Origin: Bacillus sp. 2205SS5-2
Lineage (GTDB): Bacteria > Bacillota > Bacilli > Bacillales > Bacillaceae_K
NCBI RefSeq assembly: GCF_037024155.1
Contig: NZ_JAYKTS010000035.1
Location: 1 to 41,984, forward strand
Reading direction: 5' to 3'
DNA length: 41,984 bases
Numbering within the stretch: position 1 is the first letter of the stretch; every line of letters begins with the position of its first letter. The notes beneath the pieces are model-generated. The model saw only the letters and a list, made by a program, of their open reading frames with translations. It was not told the origin of the DNA and ran no database searches. A program made the position numbers and the translations under genes. Below are positions 8,604-17,771 of this stretch, piece after piece.

Positions 8604-8831
8604 ATGAACGCACATAAAGTACTTGATGCAAAAGGGTTAGCTTGTCCTATGCCAATCGTGAAAACAAGAAAGGCTATTAAAGAAATTGAAGCAGGCCAAA
8701 TTTTAGAAGTTCAAGCTACGGATAAAGGTGCTAAAAGTGATTTAACAGCTTGGGCTAAATCAACTGGGCATGAACTATTGGATTTTAAAGAAGAAAATGA
8801 TTTATTCTTATTTTGGATTAAAAAAGCATAA
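8604..8831 (+). CDS. tusA: TusA-family sulfur carrier protein
   Basis: A 75-aa TusA/SirA fold with the sulfur-accepting motif LACPMPIVKT (Cys14, CPxP) and the family C-terminal half ATDKGAKSDLTAWAKSTGH. It carries sulfane sulfur as a cysteine persulfide between sulfurtransferases in the cytosol. Start ATG 8604 follows TTAGGAGGATT (8588-8598). It is the second gene of the sulfur cluster and is about 60% identical by eye to the N-terminal domain of the fusion at 9579, suggesting local duplication. Confidence 0.93.
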   Translation: MNAHKVLDAKGLACPMPIVKTRKAIKEIEAGQILEVQATDKGAKSDLTAWAKSTGHELLDFKEENDLFLFWIKKA

Positions 8832-8849
8832 ATTTTTTTAGGGAAATTA

Positions 8850-8865
8850 ATACCCTATACAGTAT
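8850..8865 (+). promoter_or_regulatory. Candidate CstR operator before the DsrE gene
   Basis: ATACCCTATACAGTAT is a weaker match: the left half is intact and the right half is AGTAT instead of GGTAT. It sits 17 nt before the DsrE start, overlapping the likely promoter/leader. Confidence 0.5.
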
Positions 8866-8882
8866 AAAGAGGAGGAAATATA

Positions 8883-9362
8883 ATGTCAGAGACAAAGACA
8901 ACGAATATTATTCTTTTTAGTGGAGATTACGATAAAGCAATGGCTGCGTATATAATTGCAAATGGAGCTGCAGCATATGATCACGAAGTAACTATTTTTC
9001 ACACTTTCTGGGGATTAAATGCTTTAAGGAAAGAAGCAATGGTTCCGGTTAAAAAAGGATTTATAGAGAAAATGTTTGGTAAAATGATGCCTCGTGGTGC
9101 AGATAACTTAGGTCTTTCAACAATGAATATGATGGGAATGGGACCTAAAATGATTAAAAGTGTGATGAAGAAACACAATGTTATGTCTTTACCTGCTCTT
9201 GTTGAATTGGCAAAAGAACAAGAAATAAAGCTTGTAGCATGCACGATGACGATGGATTTATTAGGTCTAGAAAAAGAGGAATTATTAGAAGGAATCGAAT
9301 ATGCAGGTGTGGCTGCTTATTTAGCTGATGCAGAAGATGGAAATGTGAATTTATTTATCTAA
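8883..9362 (+). CDS. DsrE/DsrF-like (DsrE2) sulfur-transfer protein
   Basis: A 159-aa protein of the DsrE/DsrF/DrsH-like fold, most like the DsrE2 group: an N-terminal IILFSGDYDKAMAAYIIANG, FHTFWGLNALRK, a Met-rich central loop (MNMMGMGPKMIKSVMKKHNV) and a conserved cysteine in LVACTMTMDLLG (Cys120), the likely persulfide site. Genes of this group are regularly next to tusA and rhodaneses and pass sulfur between them. Start ATG 8883 follows AGAGGAGGAAA. It has its own operator-like site upstream, so it may be co-transcribed with tusA or fired separately. Confidence 0.88.
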   Translation: MSETKTTNIILFSGDYDKAMAAYIIANGAAAYDHEVTIFHTFWGLNALRKEAMVPVKKGFIEKMFGKMMPRGADNLGLSTMNMMGMGPKMIKSVMKKHNVMSLPALVELAKEQEIKLVACTMTMDLLGLEKEELLEGIEYAGVAAYLADAEDGNVNLFI

Positions 9363-9372
9363 TCCTCTTCTA

Positions 9373-9533
9373 GGCTCTTATTGTATATATTGTGGCTAGT
9401 TCATTCGATTTTTGATTAAACGGTTCATTTTCCTGTTGATTTCCATCAAAAGCAGACGAAAAGAGGACCTAAACAAAGCGATATCATCGTTTATAGACTG
9501 GTTCGAGCAGCAGCAAACTTTGCGAAAACAGTC
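9373..9533 (+). repeat. GGCTSTTTTCG MITE, copy A
   Basis: The left end GGCTCTTATTGTATATATTG and right end AAACTTTGCGAAAACAGTC enclose the family core (CTGTTGATTTCCATCAAA, AGACGAAAAGAGG, TTTATAGACTGGTTCGA). It lies between two genes of the sulfur regulon. No flanking duplication is seen. Confidence 0.8.
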
Positions 9534-9548
9534 AATTAAATTAAAAAT

Positions 9549-9564
9549 ATACCCCTTGTGGTAA
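9549..9564 (+). promoter_or_regulatory. Candidate CstR operator before tusA-rhodanese
   Basis: ATACCCCTTGTGGTAA has an ATACC half and a GGTAA half around a GC-rich centre, 15 nt before the start codon. It restores CstR control downstream of the intervening repeat. Confidence 0.6.
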
Positions 9565-9578
9565 TTGGAGGTTTCAAT

Positions 9579-10151
9579 ATGAATACGATTGAATCAAATT
9601 TCGTCTTAGATGCAAAAGGGTTAGCTTGTCCAATGCCCATTGTGAAAACAAAAAAAGCAATGAAAAACTTAGAAGCTGGTCATGTTATTGAAATTCAAGC
9701 AACTGATAAAGGATCTAAAGCTGATCTTCAAGCGTGGGCAAGAAGTAATGGTCATGACTATCTTGGGATGATTGAAGAAGGAGATGTATTAATGCATTTT
9801 ATTCGCAAATCAAGTGGAGAAGATACTGTTGAACGTAAACATGACACAGTGGTGGATAATCATGATTTAGCTAGCAAGTTAAGTGAAGAAAATGTAGTTG
9901 TTCTTGATGTGCGTGAAAAAGCAGAATATGCCTTTACACATATTCCAGGCGCTATTTCCATACCACTTGGAGAACTTCAGTCACGTGCAGTCGAACTTGA
10001 TAAAGATAAGTCTATTTATGTTGTGTGTCGTTCAGGTAATCGCAGCGATATGGCTGCCCAATTATTAGCAGAAAAAGGATTCTTAAATGTTATTAATGTA
10101 GTTCCAGGAATGAGCGAATGGTCTGGAGACGTAGAATCTAGCGTTAACTAA
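9579..10151 (+). CDS. TusA-rhodanese fusion sulfurtransferase
   Basis: A 190-aa two-domain protein. Residues 8-78 are TusA (LACPMPIVKT, Cys17). Residues about 90-190 are a rhodanese with the active-site loop CRSGNRS (Cys150), preceded by VVLDVREKAEYAFTHIPGAI. It is related to the Staphylococcus CstA multidomain sulfurtransferase, but here with a TusA-then-rhodanese order. It should relay persulfide sulfur in the cytosol. ATG 9579 is chosen because TTGGAGG (9565-9571) is 7 nt upstream; an in-frame GTG at 9558 would lie inside the operator. The next gene follows after 41 nt, forming an operon. Confidence 0.9.
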   Translation: MNTIESNFVLDAKGLACPMPIVKTKKAMKNLEAGHVIEIQATDKGSKADLQAWARSNGHDYLGMIEEGDVLMHFIRKSSGEDTVERKHDTVVDNHDLASKLSEENVVVLDVREKAEYAFTHIPGAISIPLGELQSRAVELDKDKSIYVVCRSGNRSDMAAQLLAEKGFLNVINVVPGMSEWSGDVESSVN

Positions 10152-10192
10152 GTCGAAATTTAATTAAGCATATTCATTAGGAGGTTGGAAAA

Positions 10193-11320
10193 GTGTCAGT
10201 TAAAGCAATGAATTCAAAAGAAATAGCCAAAAAAGTAATGAATAAAGAAGCGTTATTTATATTAGATGTGCGGAATGTAGATGCCTTTGAAGATTGGAAA
10301 ATTGAAGGAGAAAATGTTGAGTATTTAAACATTCCATACTTTGATCTTTTAGACGGAGTGGAGGGGATTTTAGATCAGCTTCCTCTGGATAAAGAGATCT
10401 TAGTGGTTTGTGCTAAAGAAGGATCTTCTATAATGATTGCTGAGATGATTTCTGATGAAGGGAAGGACATTTCTTACCTTGAGGGTGGTATGAAAGCTTG
10501 GAGTGAACACCTAGAGCCTATTAAAGTAGGCGACTTAACAAACGGAGGAGCGCTTTATCAATTCGTCCGTTTAGGAAAAGGTTGCCTCTCTTACATGGTT
10601 GTGTCTAATGGAGAAGCAGCTATTATAGATGCCGCTCGGATGACAGATAACTATATCGAATTTGCCAATGAAAAAAATATAACGATTACCCATGTATTTG
10701 ATACCCATTTACACGCGGATCATATTTCTGGAGGTCGTAAAATTGCAGAAGAAACAAATGCGATTTACTGGTTACCTCCAAAGGATGCGGAAGATGTTTC
10801 ATTCGAATACTCAGCACTTGAAGATGGAAATAAAGTATTCATTGGAAATACTACAATTGACATTAATGCTTTATATTCACCCGGTCACACGGTTGGTTCA
10901 ACATCATTTATCATTGATGAAACTTATTTATTATCTGGTGATATTTTATTTGTTGACAGCATTGGCCGTCCAGATCTAGCTGGGAAAGCAGCAGACTGGG
11001 TAGCTGACTTAAGAGAAAGTCTTTACAAACGGTATAAGAACCTTTCAATGGAACTAACGGTTCTTCCCGCTCACTTTATGATTATCGAGGAGTTAAATGA
11101 AGATGGCTCTGTTGGTGAAAAGCTTGGTACACTTTTTGCGAAAAATCACGGCTTAAACATTGAAAGTGATGATGAGTTTAGAAAATTAGTTTCTGAAAAT
11201 CTACCACCTCAACCGAATTCTTATCAAGAAATTCGAGAAACGAATATGGGGAAAATTACTCCTGATGAAGAGGAACAACGTGAAATGGAAATTGGTCCAA
11301 ACCGCTGTGCCGTTAGATAA
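10193..11320 (+). CDS. Rhodanese-MBL fusion, persulfide dioxygenase-like (CstB-like)
   Basis: A 375-aa protein. Residues 1-110 are a rhodanese domain (FILDVRN, active-site Cys73 in [10 protein letters not shown]). Residues about 118-375 are a metallo-beta-lactamase domain with THLHADH (171-177), [25 protein letters not shown] and LPAHF, as in ETHE1/CstB persulfide dioxygenases that oxidise low-molecular-weight persulfides to sulfite with non-heme iron. CstB of Staphylococcus has the MBL first and rhodaneses after; here the order is reversed, so orthology is by role. GTG 10193 follows AGGAGG (10179-10184). The sulfite exporter downstream fits the proposed product. Confidence 0.87.
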   Translation: MSVKAMNSKEIAKKVMNKEALFILDVRNVDAFEDWKIEGENVEYLNIPYFDLLDGVEGILDQLPLDKEILVVCAKEGSSIMIAEMISDEGKDISYLEGGMKAWSEHLEPIKVGDLTNGGALYQFVRLGKGCLSYMVVSNGEAAIIDAARMTDNYIEFANEKNITITHVFDTHLHADHISGGRKIAEETNAIYWLPPKDAEDVSFEYSALEDGNKVFIGNTTIDINALYSPGHTVGSTSFIIDETYLLSGDILFVDSIGRPDLAGKAADWVADLRESLYKRYKNLSMELTVLPAHFMIIEELNEDGSVGEKLGTLFAKNHGLNIESDDEFRKLVSENLPPQPNSYQEIRETNMGKITPDEEEQREMEIGPNRCAVR

Positions 11321-11347
11321 TTTTTCTTATTAAATCGTATATTAAGA

Positions 11348-11503
11348 GGCTCTTTTCGTATGCATTGTGGCTATATCATCTGATTTTTGACTAAATCCTC
11401 CATTTCACTGTTGATTTCCCTAAAAATAGACGGATCCTCGAAGTTTTTATTCATCAAAATAATTAAGTCTATTACGAAAAGTAACATTTTTTCCGAAAAC
11501 AGA
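11348..11503 (+). repeat. GGCTSTTTTCG MITE, copy B
   Basis: A perfect left end GGCTCTTTTCGTATGCATTG, the family core to AAAAATAGACGGATC, then a divergent right half ending CCGAAAACAGAC. It forms most of the spacer before the TauE-like gene, so it lies within the leader of that gene. Confidence 0.78.
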
Positions 11504-11530
11504 CTTTACAGTAAAGGAGGAAACAAATCC

Positions 11531-12307
11531 ATGGATCTAGCTTTTATGATAACCATCTTTTTAATCGGGTTTATTGGGTCTTATATCTCTGGAATGGTAG
11601 GTATTGGGGGCAGTATTATTAAATATCCAATGCTTCTTTATATTCCACCCTTATTAGGAGTAGCTACTTTTTCTGCACATGAGGTTTCAGGTATTAGTGC
11701 AGTACAAGTATTCTTTGCCACGCTTGGTGGGGTTTGGGCTTATCGAAAAGGCGGCTACTTAAATAAATCCCTTATTACGTATATGGGTGTCAGTATTTTA
11801 ATTGGTAGCTTCATTGGAGGTTACGGTTCAAAGTTTATGAGTGAAGCAGGAATTAATATTGTTTATGGTGTCCTAGCTTTAATTGCGGCAATTATGATGT
11901 TTATTCCTAAAAAAGGGATTGACGATATTAAATTGGATGAAGTTACCTTCAATAAATGGTTATCAGCATCACTAGCTTTAATCGTAGGTTTAGGTGCAGG
12001 AATCGTAGGAGCTGCTGGAGCTTTTCTATTAGTTCCAATTATGTTAGTGGTTCTTAAGATACCAACTAGAATGACAATTGCATCATCCCTGGCTATTACG
12101 TTGATCTCTTCAATCGGTTCTACAGTTGGTAAGATCTCAACTGGTCAAGTCGATTATTATTCAGCCATTATTATGGTCATCGCAAGTTTAATTGCCGCTC
12201 CTCTAGGTGCAAAGGCTGGTAAGAAAATGAACACAAAGATACTACAAATGATTTTAGCCTTTTTAATCTTAGGAACTGCGATAAAAATATGGCTTGATAT
12301 ACTCTAA
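11531..12307 (+). CDS. TauE/SafE family sulfite/organosulfonate exporter
   Basis: A 258-aa integral membrane protein with about eight hydrophobic segments and the two Gly-rich half-repeats of the family ([20 protein letters not shown] near the start, [20 protein letters not shown] in the second half). TauE/SafE proteins move sulfite or sulfonates across the membrane; here it probably expels sulfite made by the persulfide dioxygenase. ATG 11531 is chosen for AAAGGAGG (11513-11520). A longer frame from 11387 would start inside repeat copy B and is not credible. A strong terminator follows at 12391. Confidence 0.9.
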   Translation: MDLAFMITIFLIGFIGSYISGMVGIGGSIIKYPMLLYIPPLLGVATFSAHEVSGISAVQVFFATLGGVWAYRKGGYLNKSLITYMGVSILIGSFIGGYGSKFMSEAGINIVYGVLALIAAIMMFIPKKGIDDIKLDEVTFNKWLSASLALIVGLGAGIVGAAGAFLLVPIMLVVLKIPTRMTIASSLAITLISSIGSTVGKISTGQVDYYSAIIMVIASLIAAPLGAKAGKKMNTKILQMILAFLILGTAIKIWLDIL

Positions 12308-12390
12308 AAATAAATAACTTAGTATGTTAGCTTTTTCCTAAAATAAGAGAAGAGTAATTTAAAATCGTAGGTAGTTCAGATAACATCAAG

Positions 12391-12431
12391 AAATAGAGTA
12401 TGAAACTCCAATGGTTTATACTCTATTTTTT
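12391..12431 (+). terminator. Terminator closing the sulfur cluster
   Basis: AAATAGAGTATGAAAC and GGTTTATACTCTATTTT form a stem with a TCCAAT loop and a T-run, 84 nt after the exporter gene. Confidence 0.85.
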
Positions 12432-12615
12432 GTGTTGAAAATACAAATCGAAAAAGTAATAGGCAATATATATTAATGATACGGAGGAGGTGAAACACCT
12501 TTTATGCGATTAAAGTACAGGATTTTTGGTCATTGTTGATAAATCTGAAGATCGGAAAGTCATTTTCAAGAACCGATTGAATTCCATTAGTTCTTCTGTG
12601 GAACTCTTTTTTAAA
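12432..12615. other. Intergenic region with a strong ribosome binding site and an 11-codon frame
   Basis: GGAGGAGGTGAAACACC (12483-12499) precedes ATG 12504, which encodes MRLKYRIFGHC and stops. The site is strong but the peptide is too short to support. It may be a gene remnant cut short by mutation. Confidence 0.3.
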
Positions 12616-12775
12616 GGCTCTTTTCTCATACATTGTGGTTATTTTAGCTGATTTTTGACTAAATCCTCCATTTCACTGTTGATTTTCATCAAAATAGACG
12701 AAAGGATGCCTGAAACAAAGCTTTATCATAGATGATAAACTAATAGGAAAAGCCACAATCTCTACGAAAACAGCC
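12616..12775 (+). repeat. GGCTSTTTTCG MITE, copy C
   Basis: 160 bp, from GGCTCTTTTCTCATACATTG to AGCCACAATC...CGAAAACAGCC. TTTTAAA lies directly before the left end and directly after the right end, a possible 7-bp target duplication. Confidence 0.85.
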
Positions 12776-12990
12776 TTTTAAAAATTTTGGAACCCGAACG
12801 GTGCCACTAACAAGCGTTCTAATATCATAAAGGATTTCAATCACATCAAAGTTCAATTGTGATAAAATCTCTTTATATTTACAAGGAAGAAATTAATAAT
12901 AATAAAAAGTAGATATTCGATTATCAATTAAGGGTAGTCACTTGGGGAGTCGATGTAAAAGACATCTTATATCTTATACCCTACAATGAA

Positions 12991-14439
12991 ATGAAGAGAA
13001 CTACATATGAGGGGTTGTTTAAAATAAGATTACTAGAGATTGTTATGCTACTTTTCGTCCTATTTAGTTTAAGTGTTTTATTTAATAATAAGCTGGGAAG
13101 GTTGAGGCTCGTACAATATGTTCCTATCCTTTCAGTGATTATTCTTATAGTACACCTATTTATTGAAGGCGTAAGGTGGCAGTTTTATCCTGTTTATTTC
13201 ATTATCATTCTACAATCCGTAACACTAGTTATAAGGTTACGAAAAGGTTCGAGTTTTATTAGCAATAAGAAGCGAAAGCGTATTGTTATCGTCTATACAG
13301 CGATAAGTATTAGTTTAACAGCTATTTTTTCTTATGCTTTTCCTGTGAATAAAATTCCAATTCCAACTGGAGATAATAATATTGGAACGATATCCTTTGA
13401 TGTGATCGACCAAAAACGAAAGGAACGTTATGGTGGTGATTTGTCGGATAATAGAAAAATAAAATTACAAATTTGGTACCCTGCTGAAAAAATTGATGGG
13501 TATGAAGTAGTTCCGTGGTTAGAGGACGGGCGAGCAATAGCTGAAGGTGTCGCAAATATGATGGGGTTTCCTGACTTTGTTTTACGTCATACTTCTTTAA
13601 TAAAATCTAACTCTTACAGCAATGCACCAATCAGTCTTTTTAAAGAGCAGTATCCCGTTATTCTTCTGTCGCATGGCTGGACGGGCTTTAGAAATATTCA
13701 CACGGATGTGGCAGAGTTATTAGCGAGTAATGGCTATATCGTTGTTGGAATTGATCATACATATGGTTCAGCTGTCACGGTGTTTAATGACGGGGAAGTA
13801 GCGTATGTTAATGAAGATGCTTTACCTGATCGCGAAGAGACGCCGAATTTTTTAGATTATGCTAATACATTAGTTTCAACGTTTGCTGGTGATATTTTCG
13901 CCACTCTTGCTCAATTAAAAGAGTTAAATGAAGGTGAAATCCACTCGCAATTTAAAGGTAAATTAGACTTATCAAATATTGGTATTATCGGTCATTCTAC
14001 TGGCGGTGGAGCGGCGGTGAAAACAGCACTCCATGATAACCGAATTAAAGCATTAATTGGGATGGATGCGTGGGTTGAACCAGTAGAAGAGAAAGAGCTC
14101 GAGGGCGGCCTAAACATCCCAAGCTTGTTTTTAAGAAGTGGTGAATGGGAGCAAGGCTTTAATAACGAAAATTTATTTTTGTTATTAAATAAGAGTAGAT
14201 CCCCCGTTGAATTATATCAAATAAACGGTACCCATCATCAAGATTTCTCGATGATTTATATGTATTCACCTCTAAGCAAATATTTTAGCATAACAGGAAA
14301 GCGAGATGGGCGAGAAGCTGCGACTATTCAACACGATTTTATCCTGACTTTTTTTGAACACCATTTTAATAATCAAGAAAATAACAATGTTGCCAAGCAA
14401 TATGATGATATTCAGAACATATTTAGTAATAAAAATTAA
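12991..14439 (+). CDS. Membrane-anchored alpha/beta hydrolase (PAF acetylhydrolase-like)
   Basis: 482 aa. The first 115 residues hold about four transmembrane helices (for example IVMLLFVLFSLSVLF). The rest is an extracytoplasmic or membrane-attached alpha/beta hydrolase: PVILLSHGWTGFRNIHTDVA (oxyanion region), nucleophile elbow GHSTGGGAAV (Ser about 334), GMDAWV (acid) and NGTHHQDF (His). This pattern is seen in platelet-activating-factor acetylhydrolase/dienelactone-type esterases; the substrate is unknown. The ribosome binding site before ATG 12991 is weak, so the true start is uncertain. The gene appears monocistronic. Confidence 0.8.
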   Translation: MKRTTYEGLFKIRLLEIVMLLFVLFSLSVLFNNKLGRLRLVQYVPILSVIILIVHLFIEGVRWQFYPVYFIIILQSVTLVIRLRKGSSFISNKKRKRIVIVYTAISISLTAIFSYAFPVNKIPIPTGDNNIGTISFDVIDQKRKERYGGDLSDNRKIKLQIWYPAEKIDGYEVVPWLEDGRAIAEGVANMMGFPDFVLRHTSLIKSNSYSNAPISLFKEQYPVILLSHGWTGFRNIHTDVAELLASNGYIVVGIDHTYGSAVTVFNDGEVAYVNEDALPDREETPNFLDYANTLVSTFAGDIFATLAQLKELNEGEIHSQFKGKLDLSNIGIIGHSTGGGAAVKTALHDNRIKALIGMDAWVEPVEEKELEGGLNIPSLFLRSGEWEQGFNNENLFLLLNKSRSPVELYQINGTHHQDFSMIYMYSPLSKYFSITGKRDGREAATIQHDFILTFFEHHFNNQENNNVAKQYDDIQNIFSNKN

Positions 14440-14758
14440 TATTCGATGCCTGTCACTTTTCGATTTATCGTTTTTGTGTTTAGTCGAACTTGGACAGGTC
14501 TAGCTATTTGTTTTATACTGAATAGAAATTATTGTAATTCAGTTTAGTCATAAAAATGTGTATTCTAGGAACGGTAAACGAAGGAATTCAGAATTTAAGA
14601 GAAGATTATGTCCAAAGGTAAAAGCAAAATGTTTAGATCGATAAAAATAGTCTTCGGTTAACGCTGAGCTATGCAATTCCTAGCTTAGTCGCTTGGTGGA
14701 TATTGAAGTATGTTCGAGGATCTTGATAATGAATTCTAACTAGAATAAGGTGAGTTTG
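14440..14758. other. Intergenic, 319 bp
   Basis: It holds a degraded GCCTGTC...GGACAGG pair (14448-14498) reminiscent of the REP-like hairpin, and a short imperfect CTGAGCT/AGCTTAG pair near 14662-14686. No gene is seen. Confidence 0.35.
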
Positions 14759-15973
14759 TTGAAACTGTTTAAAAACAACTTCCATAAAAAGTCATATTAT
14801 AGTGTTATGTTCGTTGCGATAGTCATTATGTTTATCGGATTAGTCGTGGATAATCCAAGAAAAAACGCATATGATCTAGGTTACTTATCCAATGTGGTGA
14901 TTTTTATTGTTTTTTCTGTGTGTTTACTATTTTATCCCAAGTATGAAACCCGGTTTTTCAGAGTGATAATTATCTTAATGGCAATGGGATATTTTAATAT
15001 CTTATTTTATGTGTATCCACAAACCTCGTCTACGTTTATCTTTCTTTGGCTCATTCCCGCACTACCTATTTTATTTTTTGATAAAAAATTATTTTATTAT
15101 ACATTTTTTCTGAATGCCGTTCTTGTTTCTATTACGTTCGGTTATATCCTATTTATTGATAAGGGACAAAATTTTTCCCATATTAACATTGATATTACCG
15201 GCAATATCATTAATTTTGTTGGCAGTCAGATTATACTCTATTATATTTTCTTCTTAACAAATGTCCAGATGGAAAATCAGCGAGAATATTTTGAAGAGGC
15301 TCAAAATGCTGAGCGTTTAAAGACGACGGGTCAGTTAGCTGCCGCTGTCGCTCATGAAATAAGAAATCCGCTTACTGTAGTAAAAGGCTTTCTCCAATTC
15401 TACGTAGAATTAGAGGATTTTAACCAAAAAAACAAACGGAATTTTTCATTAATGATCGATGAATTGGATGCAGCGGAACAGGTCATTTCTCAATTCCTGT
15501 CTATTTCCAAACCAGATAAAGAAAAAAAGCTAGATACAGTGGAGGTAAAGAGCGTACTAGATGACGTAACGGAATTACTGAAAACATATGGGTTAGTTAA
15601 CAACAACCCTATTCAATTGGAAGTTCAAGCGAATAGCTATGTATCCATCAATTCGCTTGAATTCAAACAACTTCTCATCAATTTAATTAAAAATGCCATT
15701 GAAGCGTCCCCTCACGGACGTGCTGTTATCGTCCAGGTAAAGAGGACTAGAGATGGAGTGAGTATTCTTGTGATGGATAGAGGTTCCGGTATGTCAGAGG
15801 AAGAATTAGCTAGCTTAGGGACCCCTTTTTATTCTTTGAAAAGTAAAGGGACAGGCCTTGGGTTAATGATTTGTTATAACATCGTTGAAAAATACAATGG
15901 AAAGATTCAGTTTGTAAGTGTTGAAGGGGAAGGAACCACTGTCACACTCCAGTTTCCATTTGCTGAGGAATAA
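14759..15973 (+). CDS. Orphan membrane histidine kinase (sporulation-kinase-like)
   Basis: About 404 aa. Five to six N-terminal transmembrane helices (residues 15-170) with no extracellular domain are followed by HisKA with the H box AVAHEIRNPLTVVKGFLQF (phospho-acceptor His199). HATPase_c follows, with N box LLINLIKNAIEASP, G1 DRGSGMSEEEL and G2 GTGLGL. No response regulator is adjacent. The layout and H box resemble the Spo0F-directed kinases KinB-E of bacilli, so an input to the sporulation phosphorelay is inferred. AAGGTGAG (14747-14754) favours TTG 14759 or TTG 14756 over GTG 14750. Confidence 0.88.
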   Translation: MKLFKNNFHKKSYYSVMFVAIVIMFIGLVVDNPRKNAYDLGYLSNVVIFIVFSVCLLFYPKYETRFFRVIIILMAMGYFNILFYVYPQTSSTFIFLWLIPALPILFFDKKLFYYTFFLNAVLVSITFGYILFIDKGQNFSHINIDITGNIINFVGSQIILYYIFFLTNVQMENQREYFEEAQNAERLKTTGQLAAAVAHEIRNPLTVVKGFLQFYVELEDFNQKNKRNFSLMIDELDAAEQVISQFLSISKPDKEKKLDTVEVKSVLDDVTELLKTYGLVNNNPIQLEVQANSYVSINSLEFKQLLINLIKNAIEASPHGRAVIVQVKRTRDGVSILVMDRGSGMSEEELASLGTPFYSLKSKGTGLGLMICYNIVEKYNGKIQFVSVEGEGTTVTLQFPFAEE

Positions 15974-16052
15974 AGATAATTATGTGTCTCTTTAGAGCAT
16001 ATAAACCTGGATTCTTACAAATAAGGATTTTCTAGTTTGTAATCCTATTAAA

Positions 16053-16087
16053 AATATCCACTCTATTACAAAGAGAGGATATTTTTT
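16053..16087 (+). terminator. Terminator after the histidine kinase gene
   Basis: AATATCCACTCT and AGAGAGGATATT form a stem with a T-run. Confidence 0.8.
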
Positions 16088-16157
16088 GTAATGAAATAGA
16101 TCACCTTCACACCTTTTATTACTTCAACTATTAATACTGCCAGAGCAGTGACTGGCT

Positions 16158-16219
16158 CTTAATAATGGTTGTTTATCAGAGTGGATAACGTACGCTTGCA
16201 AACAGAAACCATTATTAAG
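16158..16219. repeat. 13-bp perfect inverted repeat with 36-nt spacer
   Basis: CTTAATAATGGTT (16158-16170) and AACCATTATTAAG (16207-16219) are exact complements, without a T-run. Role unknown: a regulatory stem, a pair of operator halves or a small mobile-element end pair. Confidence 0.6.
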
Positions 16220-16368
16220 TAGCATGAAGTACATTATTAAAAGTAAGAATATTTAGAAAAATAATGAAATTATTTTAATAAAATCATATAATGAAATATA
16301 GTACATTAGTATGTTGTCTAACTTACTATCACAATATTCTAGATTAATTGAAAAAAGGTGGCACTCAT

Positions 16369-17427
16369 TTGAAAAAATTAATGAAATGGCTTGTCTATGT
16401 GGTAGGGTTTTCTATTCTTTCTCTTGTGTTATTTTTAGCCTATATGACCATTACAGAGGAAATCCCTGAAGCTGTTATTAAGTTGGAAGTTGACAATAAC
16501 AACCAAAAGGTATTGAAGCAAGGAGAACCGTTTAGTACGACAATTTTTAATATTGGATATGGGGGATTGGATAAGGATCAAGATTTTTTTATGGATGGAG
16601 GAAAAGGATCAGGTTCGAGTAGTAAGAAACAAACGTTAACCAATCTTGAAAATGCTCAAACTTTCTTGCAAAAAACCGATTCCGATTTTGTACTCATACA
16701 AGAAATAGATGTTAAATCTAAAAGGTCCAATGACACGAATCAAGTAGCCATGTTTAATGAAGGTTTAGAAGGCTATGGTTCAACCTTCGCGACTAATTAT
16801 AATACTCCGTGGGTACCAGTTCCGATTCTAAAACCAATGGGCTATGCCGATAGTGGGATGAGTTCCTTTTCTAAGTATAAGGTAGAGGATTCTACGAGAT
16901 ATCAGCTACCTGGAAGAGAAAAATGGCCTGTACAACTGTTTGAATTAGATCGGGCCATTGTTGAATCCAAAATACCAGTTGATAATGGCAAATATTTAAG
17001 AATGGTTAACGTTTATTTGTCCGCATACGACAAGGGCGGGGAAATAAGAGCTCAACAGGTCGTTTTCTTAAAAGAATATATGAATGAACACTACAAAAAT
17101 GGCGATTATGTCGTTTTAGGTGGTGATTGGAATCAGCTTCTGTCTGATGTTCAATTAAAAGACCCCAAATTCATGAAGGAATGGCCTGAATGGCTTGTAG
17201 AATTGCCAGAGGATTTTACTGATGGTGGGTTTCAATGGGCGGTTGATCCTACGGTTTGGACTGTTCGTGATAACGTTAAACCGTTTGTGGCCGGAGAAAA
17301 TTTTGTAACCATCATTGATGGATTTTTAGTGTCACCGAATATCGAAATTGTAGATGTAACAGGACATGATCTAGGCTTTGAACATAGCGACCATAACCCT
17401 GTTACTGCTATATTGGAGTTAAAATAA
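16369..17427 (+). CDS. Endonuclease/exonuclease/phosphatase (EEP) family protein, secreted or anchored
   Basis: 352 aa. An N-terminal signal/anchor helix (MKKLMKWLVYVVGFSILSLV) precedes an EEP metal-dependent phosphoesterase domain: TIFNIGYGG, VLIQEID (metal-binding Glu), LGGDWNQL (Asp/Asn) and the C-terminal catalytic SDHNPVTA. It acts outside the membrane on nucleic acid, phospholipid or inositol phosphate; the substrate is not known. TTG 16369 is supported by AAAGGTGG (16354-16361) 7 nt upstream; a TTG at 16348 precedes that site and is not credible. The terminator at 17611 follows. Confidence 0.88.
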   Translation: MKKLMKWLVYVVGFSILSLVLFLAYMTITEEIPEAVIKLEVDNNNQKVLKQGEPFSTTIFNIGYGGLDKDQDFFMDGGKGSGSSSKKQTLTNLENAQTFLQKTDSDFVLIQEIDVKSKRSNDTNQVAMFNEGLEGYGSTFATNYNTPWVPVPILKPMGYADSGMSSFSKYKVEDSTRYQLPGREKWPVQLFELDRAIVESKIPVDNGKYLRMVNVYLSAYDKGGEIRAQQVVFLKEYMNEHYKNGDYVVLGGDWNQLLSDVQLKDPKFMKEWPEWLVELPEDFTDGGFQWAVDPTVWTVRDNVKPFVAGENFVTIIDGFLVSPNIEIVDVTGHDLGFEHSDHNPVTAILELK

Positions 17428-17610
17428 TCCGGATTTAATTTGAAGCGGTCGCTCCCCAAGTTCATTAGTTAGATAAGAAATTTCCAACCATGTTTCAAGA
17501 ATTCACGCATGACTTCCATCATCTACTTTTTGTGTATTTTTTGCTTCGTGCTAACCTTAATGTTGATGGGGTGAGATCTACCTATGTCCCATTTTTAAGT
17601 AAAATTGAAA

Positions 17611-17650
17611 AAGCTGAGGATATGAGGTTCGTTCATCCTCAGCTTCTTTT
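17611..17650. terminator. Bidirectional terminator between convergent genes
   Basis: AAGCTGAGGAT and ATCCTCAGCTT form a perfect stem with A/T flanks. It lies between the plus-strand EEP gene and the minus-strand DUF3231 gene; the remaining 17428-17771 shows nothing else. Confidence 0.85.
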
Positions 17651-17771
17651 GTGGATAATATAGGATTTAAGAGGGGAGCAAGTAGTTTACTCATTGATTT
17701 ATGTAGATTACTCTCTTGTGCCGAAGCACTTTCCTATTACTTATTGTACATAGTTTATAGGTAACATACGA

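Noticed and set aside
11387-11530. N-terminal extension of the TauE-like protein
   Set aside because: The extension is read from MITE copy B; a good ribosome binding site supports ATG 11531.
12504-12539. 11-codon peptide after a strong ribosome binding site
   Set aside because: Too short to call a gene and no conserved leader-peptide pattern or attenuator follows it.
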